Shown: one piece after another, positions 30,831 to 33,625 of the stretch
How the letters are laid out: each line of letters begins with the position of its first letter
Position numbering within the stretch: position 1 is the stretch's first letter
NCBI GenBank assembly: GCA_029747585.1
Contig: JAPEVF010000495.1
Span: 1 to 33,625 of the forward strand
DNA length: 33,625 nucleotides
DNA from: Pleurotus djamor
Taxonomy: Eukaryota; Basidiomycota; Agaricomycetes; Agaricales; Pleurotaceae
Direction: 5' to 3'
Position numbers and translations under genes: made by a program
Notes under the pieces: generated by a model
Seen by the model: only the letters and a program-made list of their open reading frames with translations
What the model was told of the DNA's origin: nothing
The model's database searches: none

Positions 30831-31304
30831 CGTGGTAACTTGTCAGAACATTCATGACTGGCCAGATATCGTCTGAGTTTCAAATGCCTGACCTCGTGAC
30901 CGCGCCATGATCTTGGCGTTGGGCTTGAAAAGTTCACTTGCAAGCAAGGCGCAAATTTCGTTTGAGGGGCATCGAAATCATTCAGAATAAAATGGATTTA
31001 AGAAATGCGAATACATGGGCTAGATTGGGCGATAATTACTGCGTTGCCGAGCCGCATCTGCTCTACGGGTGTCGCTCGAGATCGGTAGATAAGAGCCTAT
31101 GCATATCACAGATACTATGAAGAGAAGGATAAAACGAATACCTTCATGCACAAAAAAAATATGTCAGAACGGACGATGACAAGGCCGTGTGAGACTGGCT
31201 TACTAGTTCGCCTTGACATGCTAGAACGAACCTGAGTCTCCATCTGAGTACCAGAGACGTGGACGGTGGACGAGAGGCACTTACCCGACGGATGTCAATC
31301 TCCT
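30831..31304. other. Intergenic gap
   Basis: 5' flank of the 696-aa gene and 3' flank of the coiled-coil gene, both on minus. No open frame with credible composition and no repeat seen, only an A7 run near 31152. Confidence 0.5.
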
Positions 31305-32268
31305 TCACCATCCGCGCACAGATGCTAAGGACACGAGGAACACTGGTATGATCACAACCACAATGCCCGGGACGTAATACAGGTGACTGAAGGAGATGAA
31401 TGATAGGATACGGAAGATGGTCTTGGGACTCACATTGTCTTGGAAATCGTGTCGAAGGTCTGTGAGGTCGGTTTTCATCTTGAGGACCTGTAGCAAGGCA
31501 ATGGTAAATTCCGAAACAAGGAGACGACTGGTATGATCGCTCACGATAGCCTGAAGGGATGCCTGGGTCGCCCTCAAATCAACCTGATAGCGGTCTAGTC
31601 TGGCGGACAAACTGGACATGACAATTTGATTATGTTGAATCGACTCAAGAACAGTAAGGGTCTGCCAATTTGATTGTAAGAACGCCTGAACATCGACAAA
31701 GAGTGGCTCACCATAGCTCCAAGGGCTTCCTGCAAGTCAATTATAGCGGCATCAGCTTCAAGCGAAGGTATCTTGCCCGGCAAGCTAGCCCGATCATGAT
31801 CACAACGCCTGGGATGTAGAACAGGTGGCTGAAGGAGATGAATGGTATGGTACAGGGAGATGGTCTTGGGGCTCACATTGTCTTGTAAATCGCGTCGAAG
31901 ATCTGTGAGGTCAGTTTTCATCTTGATGACAGAGTCCATCAAGATGATCATGCCGAACTGTAGCCAAGCTGTGGAGGGAGCCTATAGCAAGACAATGGTA
32001 AACTCCAAAACAAAGAGGCGACTAGTGTGATCACTCACGATAACCTGAAGGTATGCCTGAGTCTCCCTCAAGTCACCCCGATAGCGATCCAGTCTGGCGG
32101 ACAAATTGGACATGACAAGTGAATCATGTTGGTCCGACTCAAGAACGGAAAGGGTCTGCCAGTTTGATTGTAAGAACGTTCGCGCATTCACACAGAGTGG
32201 CTCACCACAGATCCAAGGGCGTCCTGCAAGTCAATTATAGCGTGATCAACTCCGAGCGAAGGTATCTC
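31305..32268 (-). repeat. Tandem duplication of the 3' exons of the coiled-coil gene
   Basis: Two units of about 450-500 bp lie head to tail: 32268-31773 and 31772-31305. Each holds IPSL..-D-AIIDLQ(D/E)ALG, an intron, the LSARLDRY coil exon, a 57-nt intron, MKTDLTDLR(R/H)D and the membrane-segment sequence. The upstream unit has about 50 extra bases (FGMIILMDSVIK) and one extra base before the membrane segment, which moves that segment out of frame and lets translation run on into the second unit. Confidence 0.85.
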
Positions 32269-33374
32269 GCCCCGCAATTCAACCACTACGTCAGCAGGAG
32301 CAGCGGCGAAGGCATCGTCCGTTTCTTCGCAAATCCGAGTGTCATCCATTTCGTTGCCAACCTCAGATTCATCGGGGGCGGGAGTAGCAGTGAGGGCGTC
32401 GTCTACAGAACCAACTAGAGTAGGAGAGTCGGCGAGGGCGTCGTCCAGTTCGCTNAAAAAAATGGGTGGGATTTATTTCAATCTCGAAGTCGATGAGTGG
32501 AGGGGAGGCAACGGTTGCGTTCTCTGCTTCGGTGGTGACATTACCGAAACTCGAAGACAAAAGCAGGCTACCGCCCAGTTCAACCCCAAGGTCTAAAGGG
32601 GCAGGAGTGGCAGAGACAGCGTCGTTCTCTTCATTGCAGGGCCCAACTTGCTCTTGAAGGGACATCACTATGCCTTCAAGACTGCGATGGTCGCCCTCCA
32701 AGGTGCATATAGCTGATCTGATTCGTTGGAGGTCTTCGAGGATTAGGGTCAGATCTTCCTGGTTGACAGCTTGTCCTTGCTACAGCGTAATTAGCGAGAA
32801 GTGAGTAAGGAGAAAAAAGCCAAAACACCTTGGCCTCCATTATTTGTAAACGTGCCGCCATGTGACTTCTTGTATTAGGGGATTGAGGCTCGCGTCTCGG
32901 TGAAGCGTTGTCCGCTTGCAAAGTCTGGAGGTGCTGCTGGACCTCACTAAGGGCCGTTCGCGTAGTTCGACAGTCGCATGTGCATGGAGGTCTTTCCGTG
33001 TGCATCCTTTCGGTTGAAGAGTTATTCAGCTCGCGAAGATCGTCATCCAAGGTAGCCTGTAGAGGATGGAGGTGGTTGGCATCGATATGCGGGTTTTAGA
33101 GTAAATCCTTACATACCAGTTTTTTGTTGATCTTAACGATAGACCGCTCAGAATTTTTAACTTGGCTTTCAAGGGATTTGGAGGTGGTCCGAAGGGATGT
33201 GAGGTGCGTAGAAAGGTCGTCTGAGAAGACATTCTGTGCTGACCGCAGACTTTGCAGCTCCTTCCAGACGGTGGCGAGGTTACAGGATTGCTCACAGACA
33301 CGGTGTGAATTCGAAGAAGCTAGGGACTTGACATTAGACACCATTGCGTCGTGAAGCAACTGCAAGACGTACAT
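31305..33374 (-). CDS. Coiled-coil protein with a C-terminal transmembrane segment (about 560 aa)
   Basis: ATG 33374. Introns at 33116-33057 (GTATGT...CTACAG), 32828-32780 (GTGTTT...GTAG), 32205-32156 (GTGAGC...GGCAG) and more within the duplicated 3' half; all checked joins are phase 0. The third exon carries an N at 32455: 574 characters, or exactly 191 codons without it, and only then does THFF continue into SELDDALADSP. Heptad-like helices dominate (LQSLRSAQNVFSDDLSTHL, ALSEVQQHLQTLQ, LSARLDRYRGDLRETQAYLQ). The C-terminus reads HLYYVPGIVVVIIPVFLV, one membrane helix followed by a short SLASVRGW tail, so a tail-anchored topology is plausible. The coding block is repeated once (see the tandem repeat). 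No family recognised; it may be a membrane-tethered scaffold. Confidence 0.65.
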
Positions 33375-33625
33375 GGTGGATGCATGGTTTGAAGTCGGAG
33401 AGAAACGAAGGGAAAGTGCATGTTCGCCTAGTTGCGCGCTTTCTTATAAACCTAGGCCATGATTGCATGAAGCTAAGGCCTGATCGAAGCTTTGAAAGTT
33501 GAAGGCCACCAGCGCGGATTTTGGCAAGATTTTGGCGGTGAATGAGCTTGGATCTGTTGGCGTTCTCCTTTGTTGGGCCCCTGATTCCGTACATAATCGT
33601 GCCGGGTCCGTGCCAGCCAGGTACC
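33375..33625. other. 5' flank of the coiled-coil gene to the window end
   Basis: Minus-strand reading is open here (33594-33334, a frame different from the gene's), but it carries no motif. The probable promoter and 5' UTR of the gene starting at 33374. No TATA box is evident. Confidence 0.4.

Noticed and set aside
31595..31951. A separate small gene starting at MIILMDSV
   Set aside because: It is the linking exon between the two duplicated units of the coiled-coil gene and joins in phase 0 on both sides.

Overview
The window is a chromosome end of a filamentous fungus, most likely an agaricomycete basidiomycete. It opens with CCCTAA telomere repeats. The genes carry many short introns (mostly 45-70 nt, GTRNGT donors, CTNAY-like branch sites). 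Recognisable pieces include an F-box/LRR-like gene, an RNase H1 N-terminal (Cauli_VI-type) domain, a RING finger, an RPA1 pseudogene and a wax-synthase-like locus. No bacterial or archaeal operon logic is present. The species cannot be named from the sequence.

Layout. 1-1147: telomere, interstitial telomeric remnants and a degenerate 24-25 bp subtelomeric repeat. 1148-8273: two large convergent genes of unrecognised families. The first encodes about 1302 aa with a disordered Ser/acidic/Lys C-terminus; the second encodes a multi-exon conserved protein whose 5' end lies in a palindrome rich in TGACGTCA sites. 8590-9150 and 15770-16300: two repeat-rich blocks sharing the words ACGTCGGAG and CTAGTGACTAG. 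They flank a cluster made of a Cauli_VI-domain gene (9220-9637), two paralogous minus-strand F-box-like genes (9833-10981 and 13306-14508) and a divergent F-box/LRR-like gene between them (11572-12812). 15432-15570: paired hairpins with compensatory changes.

16367-23558 is a 7.2 kb inverted structure. Two arms of about 1.1 kb carry diverged copies of an unidentified spliced gene, and the 5 kb core holds a broken RPA1 gene and a minus-strand wax-synthase-like locus. 24423-33374 is gene-rich: a helical membrane-anchored protein, a low-complexity protein, a RING-finger protein, a 696-aa nuclear-type protein of unknown family, and a coiled-coil protein with a C-terminal membrane segment whose 3' half is tandemly duplicated.

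A technical theme runs through the window. There are eight single N characters, mostly beside homopolymers. In at least two genes, and probably a third, exact frame arithmetic works only if the N is read as no base at all; a G9 run splits another gene. Several apparent frameshifts are therefore probably sequencing placeholders, whereas the RPA1 copy is a genuine pseudogene. The best candidates for undescribed biology are the telomere-proximal gene pair, the inverted 7.2 kb structure and the covarying hairpins.
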